Shown: one piece after another, positions 16,395 to 24,973 of the stretch
How the letters are laid out: each line of letters opens with the position of its first letter
Numbering within the stretch: position 1 is the first letter of the stretch
Assembly: GCF_017942085.1 (NCBI RefSeq)
Contig: NZ_JAGKSP010000006.1
Coordinates: 310,001 to 374,000, forward strand
Source of the DNA: Paenibacillus lignilyticus
GTDB lineage: Bacteria; Bacillota; Bacilli; Paenibacillales; Paenibacillaceae
Length of the DNA stretch: 64,000 nucleotides
Direction of reading: 5' to 3'
The notes under the pieces: model-generated
Seen by the model: only the letters and a program-made list of their open reading frames with translations
What the model was told of the DNA's origin: nothing
The model's database searches: none
Position numbers and translations under genes: made by a program

Positions 16395-19307
16395 ATGAAT
16401 TATGCCGTACTGGATTTGGAAACGACCGGTCATAGTGCCGGCGATGAAATGATACAAGTGGGTCTTGTGCTGCTGGATGAACAATTAAGCGTTGTTCATT
16501 CTTACAGTACGTTCGTCAAACCGACGATTGCGATTCCGCCGTTTATAACGCAGCTAACCGGCATAGAAGAGTCGATGGTCGCGGATGCGCCGGATCTTGA
16601 TGAAGTGCTGCTGGAGCTCATACCGCTGCTCAGCGACGCTGTTCTCGTTGCGCACAATGTCGGCTTTGATGCAGGCTTCCTCAACTCGGCGCTTGATCGC
16701 TGCGGTTATTTGCCTTTCGACGGAAGACGGCTGGATACGATTGATTTATTGCGAATCCTTTATCCTACTTTAACCACTTATCAGCTGGGCGCGGTGACGG
16801 AATTGTTCGGAATCGAGCATGATCAGCATCACCGCGCGGACAGCGATGCGATGGCAACGGCGGAGCTGTTCGTCAATTGCCACAACAAGCTAAAGGGTTT
16901 ACCTCTGTTAACGCTGCAGCGACTGGCTAATTTGCTTGGCGATGATCTGGATGACTTGGGCTGGTTCGTCTCCCAAATGGCATTTCTGAAAGAAACGCAA
17001 ACGTCGATCGATCCTGATGCTTATCATTACTTCCGGCAATTTGCCATGAAGGCAGGCGATTGGTCAGAAGAGCAGCATCCGAGGGAGAACCTGGACGAGG
17101 AAGCCGGAGCGTCCGTGACAGACTGGACGTTCCCGCAATTTCTGTCGCATATCAAGAACGAAATTGCTGCCCTGGTTTCGGGTTATGAAGAACGCGAACC
17201 GCAAAATATGATGTTCCAAGAAGTGATCGATGCGCTGGAAGAGGAGCGTCATTTGCTCATAGAAGCGGGTACAGGCACAGGAAAGTCGCTGGGTTACCTT
17301 ATCCCAGCTCTGTACTATGGTGTCCAGCACAACAAGAAGATAGTCGTCAGCACGCATACGATTAACCTGCAGGAGCAACTGCGGGCGCGCGATCTGCCGC
17401 TGCTGCAGGCAGTCATGCCTTATCCATTCCGAGCCGCCGTCTTTAAAGGACGCGGCAATTATTTATGTTTACGCAAGTTCGAAGGCAAAGTAAATATGCG
17501 CGATTTCGCTTCACCGGCGGAAGACAGAATAACGGCTTCGCAAATGGTTGTATGGCTGAGTGAATCGAATCATGGGGATCAGGAAGAGCTCAATTTCGGC
17601 AATCGCGGTGCGGATTTCTGGGGAACGGTCGCCAGTGACACCGATTCCTGCCTCAATCGCGCCTGTCCGTGGTTCAAACGGTGCTACTATCACCGGGCGA
17701 AGCAAGAAGCGAACATTGCGGATGTCGTCATCACGAACCATTCCATGCTCTTCACGGATATACGAGCAGATCATCGATTGCTTCCGGGTTACGAGCATCT
17801 CATCCTCGATGAGGCGCATCATCTGGAAGAAGTTGCAGGTAAACACCTGGGAACACAAGTTTCATACTATTCCGTTCAGCATCCTGTCCTAAGACTCTGC
17901 AAAGATGCGCGCAACGGTCAATTGATAGCACTTAAGAGCAGACTTGCGAACGAGGATGTCGAGAAAACCCAGAAATGGCGCGAGGAAATCGATGAGGTTG
18001 TACCGGTATTCGGCGACTTGCGCGATGAATGGGATCGCTTGTTTGAAATGTTATACACGCTGATGGGGAACGGGGCTTCCGGAACGAAGAGCTCAGGGGA
18101 TGCCTCAAACGGCGAAACCGGGCAATTCGTGCTAAGACTCCGCAGCGGCAAGCTGCCGGATTATTGGTCGGATGCACAGCTCATAGAGGAAGCGATTAAC
18201 GGGTACTTAAGCCAAATCATCCGTCCTCTCGATAAGGTTTTTGCAGCGATCAAAGAAGAGATCGATGATCCCGGCATCGCCGCTCTTGTGACAGACTTAA
18301 GCGGTACAATCAAGGATCTGTCCCGGGCTCGAGATGATCTGCGCCAGTTCATGAAAGCAGATAAGACAGATACGGTATATTGGCTGGAAGCCAACAGCAA
18401 TTCCAGAGCGAAATCGATTCAGCTATATGCTGTACCTGCCGATGTGAGCAGCCAGCTGCGGACTTATTTCTTCGATATTAAGAAAAGCGTCATTCTCACA
18501 TCTGCGACCTTATCCGTTCAGAAATCATTTCAATATGCATGTGAGCAGTTAGGTCTGACGCAAGATGAGGAGCAGGGTCGACTGAAGACGGTTCAACTGC
18601 CGTCACCGTTCAATTACAGAGAACAAGCGCTGGTCATTATTCCGCGAAACTTTCCTGTACTGAAAGGAGCTGCCGGAGATCCTCAGTTCAATGACATGCT
18701 GGTGAAGTCACTGACAGAGGCGGCGATCGAGACAAACGGCCGTATGCTCGTTCTGTTTACGTCCTATCGGATGCTGAAGCAGGTATATGATCCGCTCAAG
18801 GAAGCGCTGGCGATGAGCGGCATTCACGTTCTGGGACAGGGTATTGACAGCAGCAATCGCAGCAAACTTACACGGAGATTCCAACAGCAGCAAGCTTCTG
18901 TTCTCCTGGGAACAAGCAGCTTCTGGGAAGGCGTAGACATTCCCGGCGATGCGCTGACTTGTCTGGCCATCGTAAGACTTCCTTTCCAGCCGCCTAACCA
19001 TCCGCTCGTGGAAGCGAAGTCTGAATTGCTGCAGGAGCAGAAGCAGAATCCGTTTATGAAGCTTTCCATCCCGCAAGCGGTAATCCGCTTTAAGCAAGGC
19101 TTTGGCCGTCTTGTGCGGACCGGCAAGGACCGCGGCATCGTTCTTATCTACGATACAAGAGTGATCGATACGTATTACGGCAAATATTTTCTATATTCCT
19201 TGCCGGGGCCGAAGATCGAGCATATGCATTTAGAGCAGATTGTTCCGCGGATACGCGAATGGCTTGCACCAGTTCCAAGTCCAAGTGAAGAAGAGGTGGA
19301 GAAATGA
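16395..19307 (+). CDS. dinG: DinG-type helicase with N-terminal 3'-5' exonuclease domain
   Basis: 970 residues. The N-terminal DEDDh exonuclease domain (1-165, DLETTG at 7-12, HxxxxD as HHRADSDA) is fused to an XPD-like superfamily 2 helicase. Helicase motifs: Walker A GTGTGKS (about 292-298), DEAHH (about 471), TSATLS and the C-terminal VRLPFQPP and QGFGRLVRT. Four cysteines fit a 4Fe-4S cluster: one in GNYLC (about 357) and three spaced C-x4-C-x5-C (about 418-429), the spacing of E. coli DinG. Acts in DNA repair/structure resolution. Its stop overlaps rex by ATGA. Confidence 0.93.
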   Translation: MNYAVLDLETTGHSAGDEMIQVGLVLLDEQLSVVHSYSTFVKPTIAIPPFITQLTGIEESMVADAPDLDEVLLELIPLLSDAVLVAHNVGFDAGFLNSALDRCGYLPFDGRRLDTIDLLRILYPTLTTYQLGAVTELFGIEHDQHHRADSDAMATAELFVNCHNKLKGLPLLTLQRLANLLGDDLDDLGWFVSQMAFLKETQTSIDPDAYHYFRQFAMKAGDWSEEQHPRENLDEEAGASVTDWTFPQFLSHIKNEIAALVSGYEEREPQNMMFQEVIDALEEERHLLIEAGTGTGKSLGYLIPALYYGVQHNKKIVVSTHTINLQEQLRARDLPLLQAVMPYPFRAAVFKGRGNYLCLRKFEGKVNMRDFASPAEDRITASQMVVWLSESNHGDQEELNFGNRGADFWGTVASDTDSCLNRACPWFKRCYYHRAKQEANIADVVITNHSMLFTDIRADHRLLPGYEHLILDEAHHLEEVAGKHLGTQVSYYSVQHPVLRLCKDARNGQLIALKSRLANEDVEKTQKWREEIDEVVPVFGDLRDEWDRLFEMLYTLMGNGASGTKSSGDASNGETGQFVLRLRSGKLPDYWSDAQLIEEAINGYLSQIIRPLDKVFAAIKEEIDDPGIAALVTDLSGTIKDLSRARDDLRQFMKADKTDTVYWLEANSNSRAKSIQLYAVPADVSSQLRTYFFDIKKSVILTSATLSVQKSFQYACEQLGLTQDEEQGRLKTVQLPSPFNYREQALVIIPRNFPVLKGAAGDPQFNDMLVKSLTEAAIETNGRMLVLFTSYRMLKQVYDPLKEALAMSGIHVLGQGIDSSNRSKLTRRFQQQQASVLLGTSSFWEGVDIPGDALTCLAIVRLPFQPPNHPLVEAKSELLQEQKQNPFMKLSIPQAVIRFKQGFGRLVRTGKDRGIVLIYDTRVIDTYYGKYFLYSLPGPKIEHMHLEQIVPRIREWLAPVPSPSEEEVEK

Positions 19308-19960
19308 AGCCGATGAAAATATCCGAGGCGGTCGTTCGCAGACTTCCGGTTTACCTGCAGGTCTTGAACGATCTGAACATGCGGGATGTCCAGACGGTTT
19401 CATCACAAGATCTTGGCAACAAGCTGGATTTGAATCCGGCACAAATCAGAAAGGATCTCGCATACTTCGGCGATTTCGGCCGAAAAGGGATCGGCTACGA
19501 CGTAACTTATCTCATCGAGAAAATCCGTCAGATTCTAAAACTGGACCAGCCGCTGAATGTAGGGCTGGTCGGTGCCGGTAACTTAGGCCGAGCGCTGTGC
19601 AACTATAATACGTATTTGAAGGATAATATGAAAATTACGGCTGTCTTCGATGTTCATCCTTCTATGGTTGGCGCCTCCATTAACGGGTTGACGGTATTGC
19701 CGATGGATAAGCTGAAGGAAACGGTCGCTGCGTGCAACATCCGCATAGGGATCATTACAGTACCTGCAATTGAAGCGCAAAATGTGGCGGATAAATTCGT
19801 GGAGGCCGGTGTCGATGGCATCTTGAATTTTGCGCCGACCATTCTCAGAGTTCAAGAGCATGTACGGATCCATTATGCGAATTTCACCACTGAGCTGCTG
19901 AGCTTAGCGTATTACTTGGATGAAGAAGGGGTCGACGAGAATGAAACGGTTGTGGATTGA
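19304..19960 (+). CDS. rex: Redox-sensing transcriptional repressor Rex
   Basis: 218 residues. Rex senses the NADH/NAD ratio and represses fermentation and respiration genes when NADH is low. N-terminal winged helix (about 1-80; DLGNKLDLNPAQIRKDLAYFG), Rossmann domain with GLVGAGNLGRAL (about 87-98) and the C-terminal swapped helix. Translation is coupled to dinG and overlaps the next gene by 20 bp. Its targets cannot be read from this window; qcr, hbd/ackA would be natural candidates but no clear TTGTGA-type palindrome was found there. Confidence 0.95.
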   Translation: MKPMKISEAVVRRLPVYLQVLNDLNMRDVQTVSSQDLGNKLDLNPAQIRKDLAYFGDFGRKGIGYDVTYLIEKIRQILKLDQPLNVGLVGAGNLGRALCNYNTYLKDNMKITAVFDVHPSMVGASINGLTVLPMDKLKETVAACNIRIGIITVPAIEAQNVADKFVEAGVDGILNFAPTILRVQEHVRIHYANFTTELLSLAYYLDEEGVDENETVVD

Positions 19961-21242
19961 AAACGGAACGTTTGTCACAATGGACGAGGAGCGTCCCGTA
20001 GTGAAAGGCCATATGGTCGTAGAAGGCGACACGATTCTATATCTGGATGAGCTGGCTCCGGATCCGGCACCTGCAGGGGCCGAACGTATAGACGGTCAAG
20101 GGCTTGTGTTCATGCCTGGTTTGATTAATACACACGGACATGCTGCGATGTCCTTGCTTCGCGGGTATTCCGATGACGAAGCGCTGCAAGTATGGCTCGA
20201 GCAGAAGATGTGGCCAATGGAAGGCAAATACACGGATGAGGATGCCCGCTGGGGAACGGCCCTTGCCGTTGCCGAGATGCTGAAATCCGGAACGACAACG
20301 TTCGTCGACATGTATGATAGGATGCATATCGTAGCCGAGGTTGTAGAGCAATCCGGTATGCGTGGACTGCTCACGCGCGGTGTCATCGGACTTTGCCCGC
20401 CGGATGTGCAAACGGCGAAGCTGGACGAAGCGAAGCTATTCGCGCAAGAGTGGAATGGACGAGCAAACGGCCGCATTCGTACGATGCTTTCGCCGCATGC
20501 TCCGTACACATGCCCGCCCGATTATATCGCACGTATCGTTGAGGCTGCGAATGAACTGGATCTGCCGCTACATACGCATATGTCGGAAACGGCTGCGGAA
20601 GTGCAGTTCAACGTCAATGATTACGGCTGCCGCCCGGTTGAGCACCTGGACAAGCTTGGTTTCTTCTCCCGCCCGGCTTTGGTCGCGCATGCGGTTCATC
20701 TAAACGATGAAGAGATTGCCCTTCTTGCCGAGCGTGGCGTAAGTGTTTCGCACAACCCTGCAAGCAACTTGAAACTTGCGAGCGGTATCGCCCGAGTACC
20801 GGATATGCTCAAAGCCGGCGTAACCGTATCTCTGGGTACGGACAGCGCGGCAAGCAATAACAATTTGGACCTGTTTGATGAAATTCGTTTGGCTGCACTT
20901 ATTCACAAAGGAATCTCCGGCGACCCAACTGCAGTTCCGGCTTGGGAAGCACTGAAGCTCGGTACCGTATACGGTGCGCGCGCAATCTGGCAAGAAGAGC
21001 GCCTTGGCGCACTTAAACCGGGCATGAAGGCTGACTTCATCGCCCTGAATATCGAACAGCCGCATTTTTATCCTCAAACTGAAATTGTCTCCCATCTGGT
21101 ATATTCCGGTTCCGGCCGTGACGTAATTCACGTATGGGTTGATGGTGTTCAAGTGGTGAAGCAAGGCGAGTGCGTCTTCCTGGACGAAGCGCAAATTCGC
21201 GCTGAGGCGCAGCGCTGCTTCGAAAGGCTGCTCTCGAGCTAA
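19941..21242 (+). CDS. mtaD: Amidohydrolase, probable S-adenosylhomocysteine/methylthioadenosine deaminase
   Basis: About 433 residues, metal-dependent amidohydrolase of the MtaD/ATZ-TRZ group, which deaminates methylthioadenosine or S-adenosylhomocysteine. Metal ligands are in MPGLINTHGHAAMSLLRG, HTHMSE, VAHAVHL and SLGTDSAASNN. ATG 19941 (MKRLWIEN) lies within the rex end; GAAGAAGGGG at 19922-19931 serves as ribosome site. Exact substrate is not decided by sequence: other deaminases in this family look alike. Stop and next start overlap (TAATG). Confidence 0.8.
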   Translation: MKRLWIENGTFVTMDEERPVVKGHMVVEGDTILYLDELAPDPAPAGAERIDGQGLVFMPGLINTHGHAAMSLLRGYSDDEALQVWLEQKMWPMEGKYTDEDARWGTALAVAEMLKSGTTTFVDMYDRMHIVAEVVEQSGMRGLLTRGVIGLCPPDVQTAKLDEAKLFAQEWNGRANGRIRTMLSPHAPYTCPPDYIARIVEAANELDLPLHTHMSETAAEVQFNVNDYGCRPVEHLDKLGFFSRPALVAHAVHLNDEEIALLAERGVSVSHNPASNLKLASGIARVPDMLKAGVTVSLGTDSAASNNNLDLFDEIRLAALIHKGISGDPTAVPAWEALKLGTVYGARAIWQEERLGALKPGMKADFIALNIEQPHFYPQTEIVSHLVYSGSGRDVIHVWVDGVQVVKQGECVFLDEAQIRAEAQRCFERLLSS

Positions 21243-21763
21243 TGCGCGCCAATCGACGCAAAAGACCGCCGGTCATGTCAGCAGGCCGATGGATAACACT
21301 TAGCGCCGCCTTGATTATTCTTATCTTGGTTGCGCTGAATTGGTATTATCGGTCTGTGCAATCACCTGTTTGGCGTGAAGAACAAGCTGCGGAAGCGGAA
21401 GCGAAGGATCGAGGAAGTCTCAGCAGCGTAGACAGCTCTTATCATTATGTATGGGATGAACCGGTCTGGATCGTGAAAGGGAAGGACCATAACGGCGACA
21501 CTACATATGTATGGTTGAAGCAAAATGAATCCATTACGCTGCGAGCGGACGAAGGCCTTGCTAAAGCCGATATTAAGGAACGGTTTCTGCTTGGCAAGCC
21601 GGACGCCAACATCTCTCATTTGAAGCTCGGCTTGTTCGGCGGTCAGCCGGTATGGGAAATCTTCTATTCCCGTGATCAAGCCGGTGTTACGAATCATTAT
21701 TACGAGTTTTATCGCTTCCGCGATGGCGTCTTCCTGATTACGTATAAACTGCCTGCCAGGTAA
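21242..21763 (+). CDS. ypmB: YpmB-like membrane-anchored protein (DUF5590)
   Basis: 173 residues: a basic N-terminus (RANRRKRPP), one membrane helix (about 17-37) and an extracytoplasmic domain of tandem PepSY/DUF5590 type with WIVKGKD, TTYVWL and PVWEIFY. Such domains are seen on B. subtilis YpmB, of unknown function and often thought to modulate exported proteases or wall enzymes. In B. subtilis aspB follows; here it is replaced by the FtsH-like cassette. Confidence 0.75.
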   Translation: MRANRRKRPPVMSAGRWITLSAALIILILVALNWYYRSVQSPVWREEQAAEAEAKDRGSLSSVDSSYHYVWDEPVWIVKGKDHNGDTTYVWLKQNESITLRADEGLAKADIKERFLLGKPDANISHLKLGLFGGQPVWEIFYSRDQAGVTNHYYEFYRFRDGVFLITYKLPAR

Positions 21764-21835
21764 CAAAGCCGATAAACCGTCAGAAAGTTCGACCATAGTT
21801 CCCTTTTATTACACGCTCTCTGCATCAGCAGGTTG

Positions 21836-21874
21836 TGATATACTTTCGTATAGCAGCAAGTGATAGACGAAAGT
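21836..21874 (+). promoter_or_regulatory. Extended -10 promoter and inverted repeat upstream of the FtsH-like cassette
   Basis: TGA-TATACT (21836-21844) forms an extended -10; the -35 region is poor. It overlaps a perfect 8-bp inverted repeat ACTTTCGT (21842-21849) / ACGAAAGT (21867-21874), placed as an operator or transcript-start hairpin would be. The cassette start codon lies 38 bp downstream. Confidence 0.5.
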
Positions 21875-21911
21875 GCAGCGCAAATTGTTCGATGAAGGGG
21901 GCTTTTTTGCT

Positions 21912-22448
21912 ATGAAAATACGTTTGCTTCCAGCCATTCTAACGGCTGTTATTTCCGCCGGATTGTTAGTTGGCGGCTGGTATATACACCGTAATGTGGC
22001 GACGATTGAACCGCTTGAACGAATCGTTGCTGAAACTCCGGGCGTTATAGAAGGAAAGCCAATTATAGATCGCAGCTCCGTTACGATAGATTTAAAGCTG
22101 GACCGTGATGCAAGTCTGCGGGACGTTTATGATACGATTGCAACGAAAGGCGACGACGTGATCGGCAAACGTGACCTGAAGCTTGATTTCCGTCATGACA
22201 ACACGTCGAAGGAGCTCGATGGGGTTTGGTCCTCGATGCTCTTTGATATCGCGCAAGCCATGGAGCATCGCAATTATGCGGATATTCCGGCAACCTTGAA
22301 GCAAGTCCAGAACAAGTTCGCGGGCGTTACCGCGCAATCTGAGATGGACGATGTGAATGTTTATATCACATTGAAAGACAGCAAATCCGAGAAGCATATC
22401 GTACTGCCTCGTACGCCAAATACGTTGGGAGCGTGGCCGAATGTTTAA
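21912..22448 (+). CDS. One-helix membrane protein of unknown function, coupled to FtsH-like protease
   Basis: About 178 residues, not recognised. A single hydrophobic segment (about 5-23, AILTAVISAGLLVGG) after a short basic N-terminus predicts N-in/C-out topology with a domain of about 150 residues outside the cell. That domain has alternating beta-like (SSVTIDLKL, DVNVYITLKD) and helical parts and no cysteine. ATG 21912 has GAAGGGGG at 21893-21900. Its last 8 bp overlap the FtsH-like start, so the two are made together. A role as extracytoplasmic partner of the protease is inference. Confidence 0.6.
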   Translation: MKIRLLPAILTAVISAGLLVGGWYIHRNVATIEPLERIVAETPGVIEGKPIIDRSSVTIDLKLDRDASLRDVYDTIATKGDDVIGKRDLKLDFRHDNTSKELDGVWSSMLFDIAQAMEHRNYADIPATLKQVQNKFAGVTAQSEMDDVNVYITLKDSKSEKHIVLPRTPNTLGAWPNV

Positions 22449-23961
22449 GTATGGGAAAGAAATGGCGATCGGCTTCGTGCCGATCTTTATCTTATTTCTG
22501 CAGTTTTTCGTTGGCGTGAACACGATTCCGCTCGTATTGCTTGCCGTGATTGTCGGCGGTTTACTGTTCATGGCGAAGACGCGCGGTAATCTGGCAACGG
22601 TAGGCGGCGGAAGCAGAGGGAAAGCCAGACCGCCAAAGCCGCTCTCGTTCGATCAAATCGGCGGACAGGACCGGGCGAAACAAGAGCTTGTCGAAGCGCT
22701 TGATTTTCTGATTCACGTGGATCAAATTTCGAAGTTCGGTATTCGACCGCTCAAGGGCATCTTGCTGACAGGTCCTCCGGGAACAGGAAAAACGCTTCTG
22801 GCGAAAGCGGCAGCCCATTATACGGATTCGGTCTACGTGGCCGCATCCGGTTCTGAATTCGTTGAAATGTACGTCGGTGTCGGCGCAAGCCGCATTCGTG
22901 AGTTGTTCAAGGAAGCGCGCCAGAAAGCGGCTAAACAGAACAAGGAAAGTGCGGTAATTTTCATTGATGAGATTGATGTTATCGGTGGAAAACGTGACGG
23001 CGGACAGCAGCGCGAATATGATCAAACGTTGAACCAGCTGTTAACGGAGCTTGACGGCATTCATACGTCGGATACGCCGCGAATTCTGCTGATCGGCGCG
23101 ACGAACCGCAAGGAAATGCTCGATAGCGCACTGCTGCGTCCGGGCCGATTCGACCGTCATATCGCGGTTGATTTGCCGGATAAGAAAGGCCGCGCGCATA
23201 TTCTCAATATTCACGCGCAGAATAAACCGCTTCATAGCGAGGAAGTAAACCTCGATAAAATTGCGGAGGAGTCCTTTGGGTTCTCCGGCGCGCAGCTGGA
23301 GAGCGTCATGAACGAAGCTGCCATCTATGCGATGCGAGAAGAAGGCGAAGTGATTAACCAACGTCATCTGTCCATGGCCATTGATAAAGTGATGATGGGT
23401 GAGCGCACGGATCGCGAAGCGACGCACGAAGAACGTGAACGGGTGGCTTTGCACGAATTGGGCCATGCGATTGCGGCAGAGCTTATTCGTCCGGGCAGTG
23501 TATCCCAGGTAGCACTGCTGCCTAGGGGACAGGCGCTTGGTTATGTGCGTCACAATCCGCAGCAGGATAAGTACTTGTATACCAAACCTTTCTTGGAAGG
23601 TCAGATTATGATCGCGCTTGGCGGAGCTGCAGCGGAAGAGATGTTCTATGGCGGACGCAGTACCGGATCCAGAGGTGATTTCGATCAAGCGATGAGCATC
23701 GTTCGTTCGATGGTGGAATCAGGTCTTACCGACCTTGGCATTATCGACAGCTCGATGATGACGCCTGACAAGTGGGCCGATGTGAACGGCCGTATCTTGA
23801 ATGAGCTTATGGAACGCGTGAAGCGCATGCTCGAGAGTAATCGTGAAGTGTTTACGTCCGCACTTAGCGTACTGACTACTGAAGAAACGTTAAGCGGTGA
23901 CCGCTTCCGTTCCTTACTTGGAAATGCGGTTCCGGAAGAACAGCTGCTCGCAGCGCAATAA
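22441..23961 (+). CDS. FtsH-like membrane AAA+ zinc metalloprotease, lacking the extracytoplasmic domain
   Basis: 506 residues. Two hydrophobic helices (about 10-26 and 29-45) joined by a very short turn, then an AAA+ module: Walker A GPPGTGKT (111-118), pore loop YVGVG (144-148, Tyr for the usual Phe), Walker B VIFIDEID (172-179), GRFDRHI arginine-finger region. The M41 peptidase has HELGH (338-342) and the third ligand Asp in RGDFDQA. Classical FtsH has about 70 residues between its helices; here they are missing. It is therefore a paralogue, not the main FtsH. A terminator follows. Confidence 0.85.
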   Translation: MFKYGKEMAIGFVPIFILFLQFFVGVNTIPLVLLAVIVGGLLFMAKTRGNLATVGGGSRGKARPPKPLSFDQIGGQDRAKQELVEALDFLIHVDQISKFGIRPLKGILLTGPPGTGKTLLAKAAAHYTDSVYVAASGSEFVEMYVGVGASRIRELFKEARQKAAKQNKESAVIFIDEIDVIGGKRDGGQQREYDQTLNQLLTELDGIHTSDTPRILLIGATNRKEMLDSALLRPGRFDRHIAVDLPDKKGRAHILNIHAQNKPLHSEEVNLDKIAEESFGFSGAQLESVMNEAAIYAMREEGEVINQRHLSMAIDKVMMGERTDREATHEERERVALHELGHAIAAELIRPGSVSQVALLPRGQALGYVRHNPQQDKYLYTKPFLEGQIMIALGGAAAEEMFYGGRSTGSRGDFDQAMSIVRSMVESGLTDLGIIDSSMMTPDKWADVNGRILNELMERVKRMLESNREVFTSALSVLTTEETLSGDRFRSLLGNAVPEEQLLAAQ

Positions 23962-23977
23962 CGGTTATTATGACGAA

Positions 23978-24006
23978 GAAGGCGGAGCCATTCCGCCTTC
24001 TTATTT
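23978..24006 (+). terminator. Terminator of the FtsH-like cassette
   Basis: Nine-bp perfect stem GAAGGCGGA (23978-23986) / TCCGCCTTC (23992-24000), five-nt loop, then TTATTT. Confidence 0.8.
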
Positions 24007-24064
24007 GACTGTTCCGCACCTCAAACGGACGCCGAGAGTCGTTTCTTCTTGGTTTAAAAAAATG

Positions 24065-24070
24065 TATAAT
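24065..24070 (+). promoter_or_regulatory. -10 element of the hbd-like/ackA operon
   Basis: Perfect TATAAT at 24065-24070, 28 bp before the start codon and just after the terminator of the previous cassette. The -35 region (24042-24047) is weak. Confidence 0.5.
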
Positions 24071-24097
24071 AGACACAGAACTATGGAGGTGTGAAAG

Positions 24098-24973
24098 TTG
24101 ACAGCGGTACGTAAAGCAGGCGTCGTTGGCGCCGGTACGATGGGGCAGGGCATTTGTGAAATGCTGGCCTTTAACGGTCTTGAGGTCTACATGGTAGAAC
24201 GGGACCAAACACGGCTCAGTCATGCGATCTGCATGATTGAACAAAGCTTAGACAAGCAGATGGAGCGATGGGCGCTTACTTCAGCGGAGAAGAAGCTGGT
24301 TATGAACCGGATTCATCCCATGGCGCAGCTCTCGGATTTGGCCGAATGCGAGCTTGTTATTGAAACGATTACGGAGGATTTGGACAGCAAGCTGGACATC
24401 TTCAGACAGCTGGATCAAATTTGCGAGCCGCAGGTTATTCTGGCGAGCAATACGTCAACACTAAGCTTAACGGAGCTTGCAAGTGTGACCCATCATCCGG
24501 AGCGCGTAATCGGCATGCATTTCGTCTATCCGGTCAGCAAGACGGATTTGGTAGAGATCGTGCGCGGTCTTAGAACCTCAGATGAAACCTTCGAGCTAAC
24601 CAAACATTTTGTTGAGGAAACGATACATAAGAAGGGCGTCATGGTGTTCGAATCGCCCGGCTTTGTCACCACGCGGCTCATTTGCCTGTTCATAAATGAG
24701 GCGCTTCACGTGCTTGAAGAAGGCGTCGCCTCGGCAGACGATATCGACAGCGCCATGCGGATCGGCTATTCGTTCCAGCACGGGCCATTCGAAATGGCGG
24801 ACCGATTCGGTCTGGATGCGGTGCTTGCAGCACTTGAGCGGATGTTCCGAGAATATGGGGAGCTCAAATACCGGCCTTCCTTCATTCTTAAGAAAATGGT
24901 ACGAGGCGGGCAGCTCGGCGTTAAGAGCGGAGCCGGCTTCTTCAGCTACGATAAAGATGGAGGCCGAGTATGA
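24098..24973 (+). CDS. 3-hydroxyacyl-CoA dehydrogenase family protein with atypical active site
   Basis: 291 residues, length and fold of 3-hydroxybutyryl-CoA dehydrogenase: N-terminal NAD domain with GAGTMGQGI (11-19), NTSTLSLTEL with the catalytic Ser region, C-terminal dimer domain with SAMRIGYSFQHGPFE. The usual HFxNPV reads HFVYPV and the usual PGFxxNR, carrying the catalytic Asn, reads PGFVTTR. His and the later Glu (LVEIV) are kept. Start is TTG 24098 behind GGAGGTG (24085-24091). Overlaps ackA by ATGA. It may act on a different hydroxyacyl-CoA or be slow. Confidence 0.8.
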   Translation: MTAVRKAGVVGAGTMGQGICEMLAFNGLEVYMVERDQTRLSHAICMIEQSLDKQMERWALTSAEKKLVMNRIHPMAQLSDLAECELVIETITEDLDSKLDIFRQLDQICEPQVILASNTSTLSLTELASVTHHPERVIGMHFVYPVSKTDLVEIVRGLRTSDETFELTKHFVEETIHKKGVMVFESPGFVTTRLICLFINEALHVLEEGVASADDIDSAMRIGYSFQHGPFEMADRFGLDAVLAALERMFREYGELKYRPSFILKKMVRGGQLGVKSGAGFFSYDKDGGRV

